The notes under the pieces were generated by a model. That model did no database searches and was not told where the DNA came from. It saw only the letters and a list, made by a program, of their open reading frames with translations. Shown here piece after piece: positions 38,423 through 46,652 of a DNA stretch of 64,000 nt. Position numbers and translations under genes: made by a program. How positions within the stretch are numbered: position 1 is the stretch's first letter; each line of letters starts with the position of its first letter. Source of the stretch: Rhodobacterales bacterium RIFCSPHIGHO2_02_FULL_62_130 (lineage in GTDB: Bacteria; Pseudomonadota; Alphaproteobacteria; Rhodobacterales; Rhodobacteraceae); contig MHZT01000036.1 in the NCBI GenBank assembly GCA_001828855.1, positions 62,001 through 126,000 of the forward strand. Reading direction: 5' to 3'.

Positions 38423-39286
38423 TCAATCATTCGCGCGGGGGAACAGGCCGCGCGGGCGCAGCAGCAGCACCAGCACAAAGGCGATATGTCCCGACAGAAT
38501 CTGCCATTCGGGGTTCACCGCAGCGCCCAGCGCCTGCGCCACGCCAATCACGATCCCGCCCGCAAGCGTGCCCCAAAGGCTGCCCAGACCGCCAATTATC
38601 ACCGCCTCGAACGCATACAGCAGGCGCGCAGGGCCAATGGACGGATCAAAGTTCGCTCGCGTTCCCAGATACATGGCCGCAACCGTGGCCACGACCAGCG
38701 CAATCCCTGTCGCCATCGCAAACACGCGCGACGGGCTGATCCCCATCAGTTGCGCCGTCGTCGCGTCATCCGACGTCGCCCGAAACGCCCGCCCCAAAGC
38801 GGTGCGATAGAACAACTGGTTCAGCAAGAAGATCACCCCAACCGCCGAAGCCAGCGTCAAAAGCGGCATGACCCCCATCGAGATCGGCCCCAGTTGCACC
38901 GACTGCGCCTCGATCGCGCCCGCAGTCAGCTTCTGGCTATTGGCACTGAAGCTTTCTAGCAGACCGTTCTGGATCACCACCGACAACCCGAATGTCACCA
39001 GCAAGGGCGGCAGGATGTCGTCACCCAGCACGCGGTTCAGAACGTGGGTTTGCAGCAGCCAGCCAAGCCCGAACATCACGGGCGCAGCGATCAGCACCGC
39101 CACAAACGGGTGCAAGCCTGTCACATGCATCACGCCCAAGATCAGATAGGCCCCCAGCACGATCAGATCACCATGCGCCAGATTGACCAGCCGCATGATT
39201 CCGAACACAAGGCTGAGCCCCGCCGCGAACAGGGCGTAAAGCCCGCCCAGCAGGATGCCTTGCACCAAAGTATCAAGCCAGATCAT
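38423..39286 (-). CDS. livH: Branched-chain-type ABC transporter permease LivH
   Basis: 287 residues, about eight membrane segments. The LivH hallmarks are 'GLYALFAAGLSLVFGIMRLVNLAHGD' in the first third and 'AVIIGGLGSLWGTLAGG' near the end. Its start overlaps the livF stop by four bases, so the ATPase and permease are coupled. Confidence 0.92.
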   Translation of the reverse strand: MIWLDTLVQGILLGGLYALFAAGLSLVFGIMRLVNLAHGDLIVLGAYLILGVMHVTGLHPFVAVLIAAPVMFGLGWLLQTHVLNRVLGDDILPPLLVTFGLSVVIQNGLLESFSANSQKLTAGAIEAQSVQLGPISMGVMPLLTLASAVGVIFLLNQLFYRTALGRAFRATSDDATTAQLMGISPSRVFAMATGIALVVATVAAMYLGTRANFDPSIGPARLLYAFEAVIIGGLGSLWGTLAGGIVIGVAQALGAAVNPEWQILSGHIAFVLVLLLRPRGLFPRAND

Positions 39287-39990
39287 GCGCTTACTCCGAA
39301 ATAGGCGTCGTGGATGGCCTGCCGTGACAAGGTGGCCGGAGTGCCGGTCAGCGTCACGCGGCCCTCCATCATGCAGTAAACCCGATCCGCGATTTTCAGG
39401 GCTTGGCCGATGTCTTGTTCCACCACGATCATCGAGGCCCCGCTGGCCTTGATCTTGGGCACAGCCGCGTAGATGTCGCGGATGATGACGGGGGCAAGGC
39501 CCAGCGAAATCTCGTCACACAGCAGCACGCGCGGATTGCTCATCAAAGCGCGGCCGATGGCGACCATCTGTTGCTGCCCACCCGAAAGCGCCGTACCGGG
39601 GGAATTGCGCCGTTCCTTCAGGATCGGGAAAAGGTCGTAAATCGCATTCAGGTTCCACGGCCCCGCCACTTTGCGCGCATGCGCCCCGATCAGCAGGTTT
39701 TCTTCCACGGTCAGCGAAGGGAACAGCTTGCGCCCCTCTGGCACCATGGCGATGCCCGCCATCAGCACCTCGGGCGCGGAAAGGCTGGCGATGGATGTGC
39801 CGTCCAGCTCCATCTTGCCACGGCCCCGCACGATACCGGTGATCCCCCGCATCAGCGTGGTTTTCCCCGCGCCATTGGCCCCGATGATCGCCACGGTTTC
39901 ACCCGCGTTAAGCATCAGGTCCACGCCAAACAGCGCCTGAAAATCCCCGTAATTCGCGGTCAGGCCCGCAATGTCCAGCAGCGCGGTCAT
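39283..39990 (-). CDS. livF: ABC transporter ATP-binding protein LivF
   Basis: 235 residues. It is one of the two ATPases that power the importer. Walker A 'GANGAGKTTL' is at about 35-44. The signature is 'LSGGQQQMVAIGRALM', Walker B 'VLLCDEISLGL', and the switch histidine region is replaced by 'IVVEQDIGQALKIADR', which is typical of LivF. It overlaps livG by four bases. Confidence 0.94.
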   Translation of the reverse strand: MTALLDIAGLTANYGDFQALFGVDLMLNAGETVAIIGANGAGKTTLMRGITGIVRGRGKMELDGTSIASLSAPEVLMAGIAMVPEGRKLFPSLTVEENLLIGAHARKVAGPWNLNAIYDLFPILKERRNSPGTALSGGQQQMVAIGRALMSNPRVLLCDEISLGLAPVIIRDIYAAVPKIKASGASMIVVEQDIGQALKIADRVYCMMEGRVTLTGTPATLSRQAIHDAYFGVSA

Positions 39991-40721
39991 GCCTCGATCC
40001 CCAGATAAATCTCGCGCACCTCGCGGGCGGCCATCACCTCGTCCGGTTTGCCGATCATCAGCATCTTGCCGAAGTTCAGCACCATCAGCCGCTCAACCAC
40101 CGAGTTCAGCGCGTGCAGCACATGTTCGATCCAGATGATCGCGGTGCCCTCGGCGTGGATCTGCCGGATGGTCGCGACCAGTTCGTGACATTCGCCTTCG
40201 GTCAACCCGCCTGCGATTTCGTCCAGCAGGATCACACGCGGACGGGTGGCCATGGCGCGGGCCAGTTCCAGCCGCTTGCGCTGCAACAAAGGCAAGCCGC
40301 CCGAAACCTTGTCGGCCTGCGCCGCCAGACCCGTGCGCGCCAGAATATCCATGCACAGCGCAGGTGCTTCGCCCGCCCCGACCGAACCGCCAAAGCGCGC
40401 TGCGACCAGCAGGTTTTCGTAGACCGTCAGATGCCCGAAAGGCTGCGGGATCTGAAAGCTGCGGCCAATCCCGCTGCTGCACCGCTGCATCGCGGTTTCG
40501 CGGGTCACATCTTTGCCGTCCAGAAAGACGCTGCCCTGATCGGGGCGCAGATTGCCCGCGATCAGGTTGAACAGCGTCGATTTTCCGGCCCCGTTCGGCC
40601 CGATGATGCCAAGCGCCTCGCCCTTGGCGAGTTCAAAGCTGACGTCATCCGTCACCTTGAGCGCGCCGAAAGACTTCGACACGGAAGACAGCGAGAGGAT
40701 CGGCATTTCGGCTCCAGTCAT
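39987..40721 (-). CDS. livG: ABC transporter ATP-binding protein LivG
   Basis: 244 residues from ATG 40721, which has GGAG six bases upstream; a GTG at 40736 in the same frame is less likely. Walker A 'GPNGAGKSTLFNLIAG' and 'LARAMATRPRVILLDEIAGGL' are intact, and 'IIWIEHVLHALNSVVERLMV' is the LivG-type H-loop. The ribosome-binding site lies in the 3' arm of a strong hairpin (40728-40752) in the gap after the binding-protein gene, which may keep ATPase output below that of the binding protein. Confidence 0.93.
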   Translation of the reverse strand: MTGAEMPILSLSSVSKSFGALKVTDDVSFELAKGEALGIIGPNGAGKSTLFNLIAGNLRPDQGSVFLDGKDVTRETAMQRCSSGIGRSFQIPQPFGHLTVYENLLVAARFGGSVGAGEAPALCMDILARTGLAAQADKVSGGLPLLQRKRLELARAMATRPRVILLDEIAGGLTEGECHELVATIRQIHAEGTAIIWIEHVLHALNSVVERLMVLNFGKMLMIGKPDEVMAAREVREIYLGIEA

Positions 40722-40727
40722 GGCAGA

Positions 40728-40752
40728 CTCCGGCACCGCAAAGGCGCCGGAG
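40728..40752 (-). promoter_or_regulatory. Intercistronic hairpin covering the livG ribosome-binding site
   Basis: On the mRNA CTCCGGCGCC pairs with GGUGCCGGAG over ten pairs (one G-U) with a UUUGC loop. The GGAG of livG is part of the 3' arm. Confidence 0.7.
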
Positions 40753-40760
40753 CCGTGGTC

Positions 40761-42026
40761 TTACCAAAGGGTTTCAAGCGTGCCGGTCAGCGCGATTTCC
40801 GGCGCGTTGGCGTTCTCGACGATGACAAGATCGAACTTGCCATCCTCCTTGCGACGCCATTGCCCGCCGACCAGCGGCGTCTTGGTGACGTTCTTGCGCG
40901 CAAAGGGCGGCACGTTTTCCTGACCCCAGGTGATCTTGCCGACCGCCGTGTCCAGATTGGTCGACCCAATCGCCGCCGCCACTTCATCGCCATCGGTCGG
41001 GTCCTCGACGCGCTTCAGCACGTCCAGTGCCACTTCGAACAGCGCATGAACAAAGCCCACCGGCATCGTCCACTGACGGCCCGCAGCAGCCTCGAAGCCC
41101 GCCGCCAGTTCGGCACAGGATTCACCGGTCATCGAGGATTTGAACGGGTGCGCGGGCGACCACCAGACTTCGCAGGTCAGGTTATGGCCCAACTCGCCCA
41201 GTGCGGCGACGCTTTCGGGGAAGAGCAGCGCCTTGGCGACCGAAACCAGCTTGGGCTTGTAGCCTTGCTGCGCGGCTTGGGTCCAGAAGGTGGTGAAATC
41301 GGGCGGGATCGGGATACCGACCATGATATCGCAATTCGCGGCCTTGAAGGCGTTGATCTGCGCGGAATAGTCATCCGTCAGGTTCTGGTAGCGGCCCGGA
41401 TCGGTCAGGTTATACCCCGCCGCTGCCAGCGCAGGCGGCATGCCCACATCCGACGCCCAAGCGTTGCCGTCGCCATCGTTCGGCCACAAGGCGCCCACGT
41501 TCTTGTTTGTCTCGATCGAGTTCCACATGTTCATGAAGACCGAGACGTTATCCTCAAGCCCCCAGAAGAAGTGGTAAACATAGTCGAATTCCTGCCAGCT
41601 TGCCGGATCGGACGGATTGCCCTGCTGGCCGATGAACCACGGCTGCCACGGCGCGACGGACGAGATCACGGGGATTTCCTCGGCCTCGGCCACGGCGCAG
41701 ACGGGGTTGGTGGTTTCGGGGGTGGATGCCACAAGGATCAGGTTCACCTCGTCGCGGCTGATCAGCTCTTTCGCCACTTCGGCGGCGCGGTTCGGGTTGG
41801 ACTGGCTGTCCTTGACGATCACCTCGACATCCAGACCGGCGGCCTTGGCAGATTCTAGGAACTTGCCGACCATATAGCTGTCAGCTTCAGAAAAGGCCGA
41901 AAGCGGGCCGGATTGCGGGCTGACATAGCCGATCTTGATCTTGGTGCCTTGGGCAAAGGTGGGCATGGCAAGGCTGCTGGCCGCAACGGCCGCGCCGGTT
42001 TTCAGTAGCGTTCTTCTGGTGAACAT
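40761..42026 (-). CDS. ABC transporter substrate-binding protein (type 1 periplasmic fold)
   Basis: 421 residues. The Tat-like signal 'MFTRRTLLKTGAAVAASSLA' ends near 'PTFA', so export to the periplasm folded is likely. The mature start 'TKIKIGYVSPQSGPLSAFSEAD' is the Peripla_BP_6 (LivJ-like) pattern. It would bind the imported aromatic or a precursor. It is the first gene of SBP-livG-livF-livH-livM-dioxygenase-tautomerase. The ribosome-binding site is GGGAGGAAA, and a palindromic box lies 172-188 bases upstream. Confidence 0.93.
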   Translation of the reverse strand: MFTRRTLLKTGAAVAASSLAMPTFAQGTKIKIGYVSPQSGPLSAFSEADSYMVGKFLESAKAAGLDVEVIVKDSQSNPNRAAEVAKELISRDEVNLILVASTPETTNPVCAVAEAEEIPVISSVAPWQPWFIGQQGNPSDPASWQEFDYVYHFFWGLEDNVSVFMNMWNSIETNKNVGALWPNDGDGNAWASDVGMPPALAAAGYNLTDPGRYQNLTDDYSAQINAFKAANCDIMVGIPIPPDFTTFWTQAAQQGYKPKLVSVAKALLFPESVAALGELGHNLTCEVWWSPAHPFKSSMTGESCAELAAGFEAAAGRQWTMPVGFVHALFEVALDVLKRVEDPTDGDEVAAAIGSTNLDTAVGKITWGQENVPPFARKNVTKTPLVGGQWRRKEDGKFDLVIVENANAPEIALTGTLETLW

Positions 42027-42197
42027 CGCGTTTCCTCCCTGATTACGTTGTCCGACTGATCCGCAAGCCCGGTCTTGGGCAGACCGGAAGCGCGCGGCAT
42101 CCGATCCGTCTTTGCGCGCGGGCCTCCTACCCGTTTGCAAGTGTGAGTGCAGGTTATGCCCTCACGAATGGTAAAAAGATCACTTCGCGGCGCAGTT

Positions 42198-42214
42198 ATA
42201 TCGCGTTGCGTTAT
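42198..42214. promoter_or_regulatory. Operator-like palindrome upstream of the importer operon
   Basis: ATATCGC-GTT-GCGTTAT matches the box at 35200-35216 at 16 of 17 positions, and the identity extends to TTATATCGC.TTGCGTTATG. It lies between the MhpA-type gene end and the binding-protein gene start. Confidence 0.65.
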
Positions 42215-42226
42215 GTAGTTCGCAGA

Positions 42227-43885
42227 TCATGCCGCTTGTGCTGCGGCGGCAGGCACATGCAGCCGGTCCATCACCTCGTTAAACCGGCGGCGCAGGTCTT
42301 CAGGGGTAGCGGCAGTCGCGGCGACGTAGAAATCGGGGCGCAGCAACACATAGGATGCGCCGATGCCGTTCAGCCATTTGGCATAGGTGCCTTCGACATC
42401 AACCGCATCGCAGACCGTACCCGCCGCACCGATTTTCACCGTTTGCCCACCCAGTCGCGCCAGTTGCACCTGCTGGTCCGCCGTCAGCGCCTGCGCGGGA
42501 TCGGCATCCAGCCCCAGCACCATCCAGCCAAAGCCCACCGCCTGATCGAAACGGTCGCGCTTGCCATTCGCCTCGACCACGCCCTGCACGGAAAGCTCAC
42601 CCGCATGGGCGGTATCGGCACACCACGCGCCTGCGCCAAGCTGGCAGATGTCGGTCGGCACCGGCGTAAAGTTGCGCGCCGCCAATTCGGCCTTCATCAC
42701 CCGATCCCGCTCTGCCGCCTGTTCGGCATCCGAGATGCAGATGATCTTGCCCAACTCCTGGCTGAAATTGATGTAATGCTTGGCGTGTTCCTTGCGTTCG
42801 GTCGTATAGCTGCCCAGCGCCTCGATCCCGACCTTGCCGTCAAGGATCGCATTCAGCCGCCAGCCCAGTGCAAAGGCGTCGCGCAGACCCGCGCACATGC
42901 CTTCGCCCGCAAAGGGCGGCATCAGATGCGCCGCATCACCGGCGATGGCGCAGCGGCCCTTGTTCCATTCCACAGCCCAGCGGGCTTGGAACCGATACAC
43001 GGCGCTGCGCTCCAGCTCCGAATTTTCCGGCGTCACCCCCCAAGGGGCCAGCAATTTCCACGCGGTTTCGGGGGTTTGCATGTCTTCCGCGTTTTCGTGC
43101 GGCAGCACCATATACTCCCAACGCCGCCGCGCCGGACCACCCGCCACCGGCCCCGGACCGCCCGGAACGATGGTTGTAGGGCGCTTGGCATCGCACAACT
43201 GCCACTGCGCCGGTTCATCCTTGCGCGAGGCGACATAGTCGAAATGCGGGATCATATCGAGGATCAGCCAGTCAAAGAAATAGCCCTTGTCCTCGTTCTC
43301 GATCCCCAAGGCCTGCCGCACCATGCTGTTGGCCCCATCCGCCCCCACCACGAATTTCGCGCGAATCGTGCGGGTCTCGGTGCTGTCGGCGTCTTCTGCC
43401 GCCGTGCGCCGCAGCGTCAGCGTGGCGCTGTCGGCATCCTGCACCAGCCCCACCGCGTCAAAGCCACGAATCTGGGTGATATTGGGATATTCGCTGGCGA
43501 TGCCGGTCAGCCGCGCCTCAAGCGCGGGTTGATTGAACCAATAGCGCACCCGCCACCCCGAAGCCGAGGTGCTTTGCCAATCCACAATCTGCAGGTTTTC
43601 GCGGTTGGCGTCTTTCCAGTAATACAACTCGTCATGATAGCTGATCGCCGGATCGGTTTCGGAATCGATCCCCAGAACCGCCAGAAGCCGCGCGATTTCG
43701 TGGTCATAGGTCACGGCGCGCGGGCGGCCATAGCTTTGGGTCCAGCGCTCGATCAGCGTCACGCGCTTGCCCTGCCGCCCCAGCAGGATCGCAAGGAAAG
43801 TGCCAACCGGCCCACCCCCGACAATCGCAACATCTGCGTCAAAATCCGCGCAAGCCGATGCTGCGCCTGTCTTTGTGGCCGACAT
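42227..43885 (-). CDS. FAD-dependent aromatic hydroxylase, MhpA type
   Basis: 552 residues. It is a class A flavoprotein monooxygenase with 'VAIVGGGPVGTFLAILLGRQG' (about 20-40), 'DGANSMVRQALG' and 'CAIAGDAAHLMPPFAGEGMC'. Closest in pattern are 3-(3-hydroxyphenyl)propionate hydroxylases (MhpA) and some resorcinol hydroxylases. In this cluster it may insert the hydroxyl that makes the ring cleavable, upstream of or in parallel with the TfdB-type enzyme. The start at 43885 has GGAGG seven bases away; 43891 is too close to it. It is transcribed alone or with the importer operon behind it. Confidence 0.87.
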   Translation of the reverse strand: MSATKTGAASACADFDADVAIVGGGPVGTFLAILLGRQGKRVTLIERWTQSYGRPRAVTYDHEIARLLAVLGIDSETDPAISYHDELYYWKDANRENLQIVDWQSTSASGWRVRYWFNQPALEARLTGIASEYPNITQIRGFDAVGLVQDADSATLTLRRTAAEDADSTETRTIRAKFVVGADGANSMVRQALGIENEDKGYFFDWLILDMIPHFDYVASRKDEPAQWQLCDAKRPTTIVPGGPGPVAGGPARRRWEYMVLPHENAEDMQTPETAWKLLAPWGVTPENSELERSAVYRFQARWAVEWNKGRCAIAGDAAHLMPPFAGEGMCAGLRDAFALGWRLNAILDGKVGIEALGSYTTERKEHAKHYINFSQELGKIICISDAEQAAERDRVMKAELAARNFTPVPTDICQLGAGAWCADTAHAGELSVQGVVEANGKRDRFDQAVGFGWMVLGLDADPAQALTADQQVQLARLGGQTVKIGAAGTVCDAVDVEGTYAKWLNGIGASYVLLRPDFYVAATAATPEDLRRRFNEVMDRLHVPAAAAQAA

Positions 43886-43978
43886 ATCCATTCCTCCGCT
43901 GGGTGGGCCGCGCAATGCGCGCAAACCATGATCCTTGCGGCCAGCCACCCCCTCCAAGGGCATCTTGCCGCTGCCATG

Positions 43979-43992
43979 TTGATTTAAATCAA
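43979..43992. promoter_or_regulatory. Perfect FNR/FnrL-type box
   Basis: TTGAT-TTAA-ATCAA matches the TTGAT-N4-ATCAA consensus exactly, about 95 bases before the start of the MhpA-type gene. Confidence 0.6.
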
Positions 43993-43996
43993 AAAT

Positions 43997-44004
43997 GAAC
44001 GTTC
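43997..44004. promoter_or_regulatory. TetR-type palindrome
   Basis: GAACGTTC, in the wider context ATGAACGTTCGT, is a common form of TetR-family operator. It lies five bases from the FNR box, between that box and tetR. Confidence 0.5.
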
Positions 44005-44162
44005 GTCAAGTTTGGCGATAAGTCATTTATGATGCAGGCGCAGAGCCATTTCCTGCGGCGTAAACCACTTTAATAACTGGATATAATCCTCTATCACGCC
44101 ATCTGATGATCACAGAAACTCTGCGCCGCAGCACAGAATGCTGATTCTATATGGTGCGACCG

Positions 44163-44177
44163 GCGAATATTCTTCGC
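44163..44177. promoter_or_regulatory. Inverted repeat before tetR
   Basis: GCGAA-TATTC-TTCGC lies about 90 bases upstream of tetR. A possible operator; support is the symmetry alone. Confidence 0.35.
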
Positions 44178-44262
44178 ACACTCAAGATTGAATCCATTCA
44201 CTTGCGACTGCACACCACTTACGATACCCATAAGCCATGACCAGCAAAAGCGACCCCCGACA

Positions 44263-44904
44263 ATGACACAAGACCCACCCGAAGGCCGCGTGGCCCGCCG
44301 TCAGCGCCGCAACCGCGAGGCTCTGATTCAGGCTGCCCGTGTGATCATGTCGGAAAAGGGTGTTGACGGCGCGACGATGCTGGAAATCGCCGAAGCGGCG
44401 GATGTGGGTGCAGGCACGGTCTATAACTACTTCAAATCAAAGGATGAACTGGCCATCGCCGTGCTGGAGGAGATGATGCACGATCTGGCACAGCGGATTG
44501 AGCGGGTGACTGACACCTTTGACGATCCCGCGCAGGTCTATGCCTATGGCGTCCGCACCGTGCTGGAAAACGCAACGCAGGACGTGCGCTGGCGTCAGCT
44601 TTTGAATCGCTCCGAGGTGATTGCCGACGCAACTTTCCGCCGCATGGGTCCGTTTGCAATCCGTGACATGCAGACCGCCACGGCAGCAGGGCGTTTCCAT
44701 GTGCAGGATGCGGCGCTGGTCTGGCGCTTGGCGACCCACGCGATTGTCGGCGTCAGTCTGGCGATCACGACAGGTCAACTGTCCCCCACGGTGATTGATG
44801 AAACCGTGGTGCGCCTGTTGTGCATGACAGGTATCGGCGAAGAGGGCGCGCGGGAGCTGGCCGCCCGCCCCCGCCCAGCCCTTGGGCCAGAACTGGCCGA
44901 TTAG
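44263..44904 (+). CDS. TetR-family regulator
   Basis: 213 residues. The helix-turn-helix is in 'ATMLEIAEAADVGAGTVYNYF' (about 30-50), the standard TetR pattern, and the remainder is a helical ligand-binding domain. It is divergent from the MhpA-type hydroxylase and is probably its repressor, with an aromatic or its CoA ester as ligand. The start at 44263 follows the family; upstream codons lack a ribosome-binding site. Its stop overlaps that of the M23 gene by four bases. Confidence 0.9.
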   Translation: MTQDPPEGRVARRQRRNREALIQAARVIMSEKGVDGATMLEIAEAADVGAGTVYNYFKSKDELAIAVLEEMMHDLAQRIERVTDTFDDPAQVYAYGVRTVLENATQDVRWRQLLNRSEVIADATFRRMGPFAIRDMQTATAAGRFHVQDAALVWRLATHAIVGVSLAITTGQLSPTVIDETVVRLLCMTGIGEEGARELAARPRPALGPELAD

Positions 44905-45809
44905 TCGATCAGGGTGAACCTGTCCGCAGGCAGACGCAGCACCAGATTCGGGTCGATGCAGATACCTTGCCAGACATCCCACAGGCTTTCATGGCCGACG
45001 CCAAAGAAGTTTCCGCTTTGATCCAGCATATCCGTCATGATCTGGAAGTGGATATGCGCGGCCCAACCGCCGTTCTCATGCCAATCCCCCAGATGCGCGA
45101 TGTGTTGTCCGGCTTGCACGCTGTCGCCCACCGCCAGCAACTCTGGCAGCGTGCCTGCAAGGTGGCCATACAGCGTAAAGAACAGCGCATTGCCGGCCTG
45201 ATGTTCAAGGATCAGGGTGTTGCCATAGTCCAGCGGATCGGCGTTATAGGTCAGATGCCGCACCCGCCCTGCCAGCGGCGCATAAACGGGGATCATGGCG
45301 GGGGCAAAGACATCGATGCCCAGATGCAGGGTGCGCCGTTCGGGCGATGCGGTATCCGCGAACTGGTCAGTCTGATAGACAGACCGCTTTTCTCCATAAG
45401 GGCCAAGGCCATAGGTCACCCCTTGCGCCGCGAACCACGCATCGAAGGCAGGATCGGAAAAGGCAGGCATCGCCGGATGCTGCCCGCCTGTCAGCACGGC
45501 CAGACTGGGGCTGGATGCGATCTCGGGCAGGAATAGAGGTGCGGGCAACTGGCCCAGCAGATGCGCCCGCACATCAGCCTCCGCAGGGGTTGCCGTCATC
45601 CCCCTGCCCCGCCGCATCACCGCCCGCAACAAACCCTGATCTACCGCTTTCAGCCTGCGCGCGGTTTCCCGACCTTCGGCGGATGCGTCCAGCGCGGCAT
45701 AGATTTCGGGCAAGTCCACTTCGGGCGATGCCCCCGCAAGACCGCGAAGGGCGGCATAAAGATCCGGTTTCGCCGTCAGGCCCCGCGCAATTTCAACAGC
45801 TTCGGTCAT
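44901..45809 (-). CDS. M23-type peptidase-domain protein
   Basis: 302 residues. The C-terminal half has the zinc motifs of M23 (LytM) peptidases: 'RRTLHLGIDVFAP' (HxxxD) and 'GWAAHIHFQIM' (HxH), with 'LYGHLAGTLPEL' between. The first 110 residues form a helical, Ala-rich domain. There is no signal peptide, which is odd for a peptidoglycan hydrolase. In some proteobacteria the same M23-like module sits inside fusions with an aminoglycoside-kinase domain and a class III aminotransferase, so a metabolic role is possible. It is convergent with tetR. Confidence 0.75.
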   Translation of the reverse strand: MTEAVEIARGLTAKPDLYAALRGLAGASPEVDLPEIYAALDASAEGRETARRLKAVDQGLLRAVMRRGRGMTATPAEADVRAHLLGQLPAPLFLPEIASSPSLAVLTGGQHPAMPAFSDPAFDAWFAAQGVTYGLGPYGEKRSVYQTDQFADTASPERRTLHLGIDVFAPAMIPVYAPLAGRVRHLTYNADPLDYGNTLILEHQAGNALFFTLYGHLAGTLPELLAVGDSVQAGQHIAHLGDWHENGGWAAHIHFQIMTDMLDQSGNFFGVGHESLWDVWQGICIDPNLVLRLPADRFTLID

Positions 45810-45961
45810 GGCACTCTCCCTCTTGCCATTCAGATGAGCCGATCCCGGCCCATCCCGCAATCCCTCCTTGCCGAGACTGTGGGTGGGGATTATCCGTCGC
45901 CCCGACCAATGCTGCGGCCCAGCGCCCCTTGCAGCCCTGAAATCCTTGTGAAGTTGACCCG

Positions 45962-46528
45962 ATGATCCGCGCCTTGCTGCCCCCCTTTGCCGCGCTCTGC
46001 CTGCTGTCTGCCTGCGAAACCGGCTCTGGCTTTGCGACATCCCGCAGCGCGCCAGTGCTGAATGGCGCGCTGAACGTAGGCGTGCCGCCGGGCTATTGCG
46101 TAGACAACAGCGCTGGACGTGTCGGGCCGGACAATGCCGTGGTATTGATGGGACGGTGCCAGAATACCGGCCAAACTGCACCTGCGCTGATCTCGGTTTC
46201 CGTCGGGCAAGGCGGATCAGCGGGGGTGATGATAGCTGGCGGCGCGGCACTCGCAGCGTTTTTCACCTCGGATCAGGGCCGCGCCACACTAAGCCGCGAA
46301 GGCCGCGCAAGCGATGTGCAGGTGATCGAGGTTTCGTCGGCAGACAATGCCTTTCTGATCCATCTGATCGACCGCTCTGTGGGCGAACACTGGCGCGCGG
46401 TGATCGGCGTTGCCGGACGCTTGGTCACGATTTCCGCCACTGGCACCGAAACTGTCCCCCTTCCGCCTGCCGAAAGCCGCAAAGTTCTGGATCTGGCCTT
46501 GACTGCCTTGGCGCGGGCAAACCCCTAA
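45962..46528 (+). CDS. Lipoprotein of unknown function
   Basis: 188 residues. The signal 'MIRALLPPFAALCLLSAC' ends in a lipobox (LLSAC). The mature part has 'VGVPPGYCVDNSAGRVG', a glycine-rich helix ('GVMIAGGAALAAFFTS') and 'HWRAVIGVAGRLVTIS'. I recognise no domain. It is a single gene, followed by a small hairpin (GTTTCC/GGAAAC near 46599-46615). Confidence 0.7.
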   Translation: MIRALLPPFAALCLLSACETGSGFATSRSAPVLNGALNVGVPPGYCVDNSAGRVGPDNAVVLMGRCQNTGQTAPALISVSVGQGGSAGVMIAGGAALAAFFTSDQGRATLSREGRASDVQVIEVSSADNAFLIHLIDRSVGEHWRAVIGVAGRLVTISATGTETVPLPPAESRKVLDLALTALARANP

Positions 46529-46652
46529 CTCTGCCAGATCAGGAAAACTGCGGCCTTTGGGGTGGAGTTTTTACCAATTTGCGGCAATAACTGAATCGTT
46601 TCCAGATGGGAAACAACCTGCTTAAACTGTTGCGAAATCAGGTGAAGGTGGA

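Larger units (their letters stand above)
43886..44262. promoter_or_regulatory. 377-base divergent intergenic region, MhpA-type gene // tetR
   Basis: This gap is AT-rich compared with its surroundings and holds no gene. It contains a perfect FNR-type box (43979-43992), a GAACGTTC palindrome (43997-44004) and a GCGAA/TTCGC inverted repeat (44163-44177). All three could serve the two divergent promoters. Confidence 0.6.
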
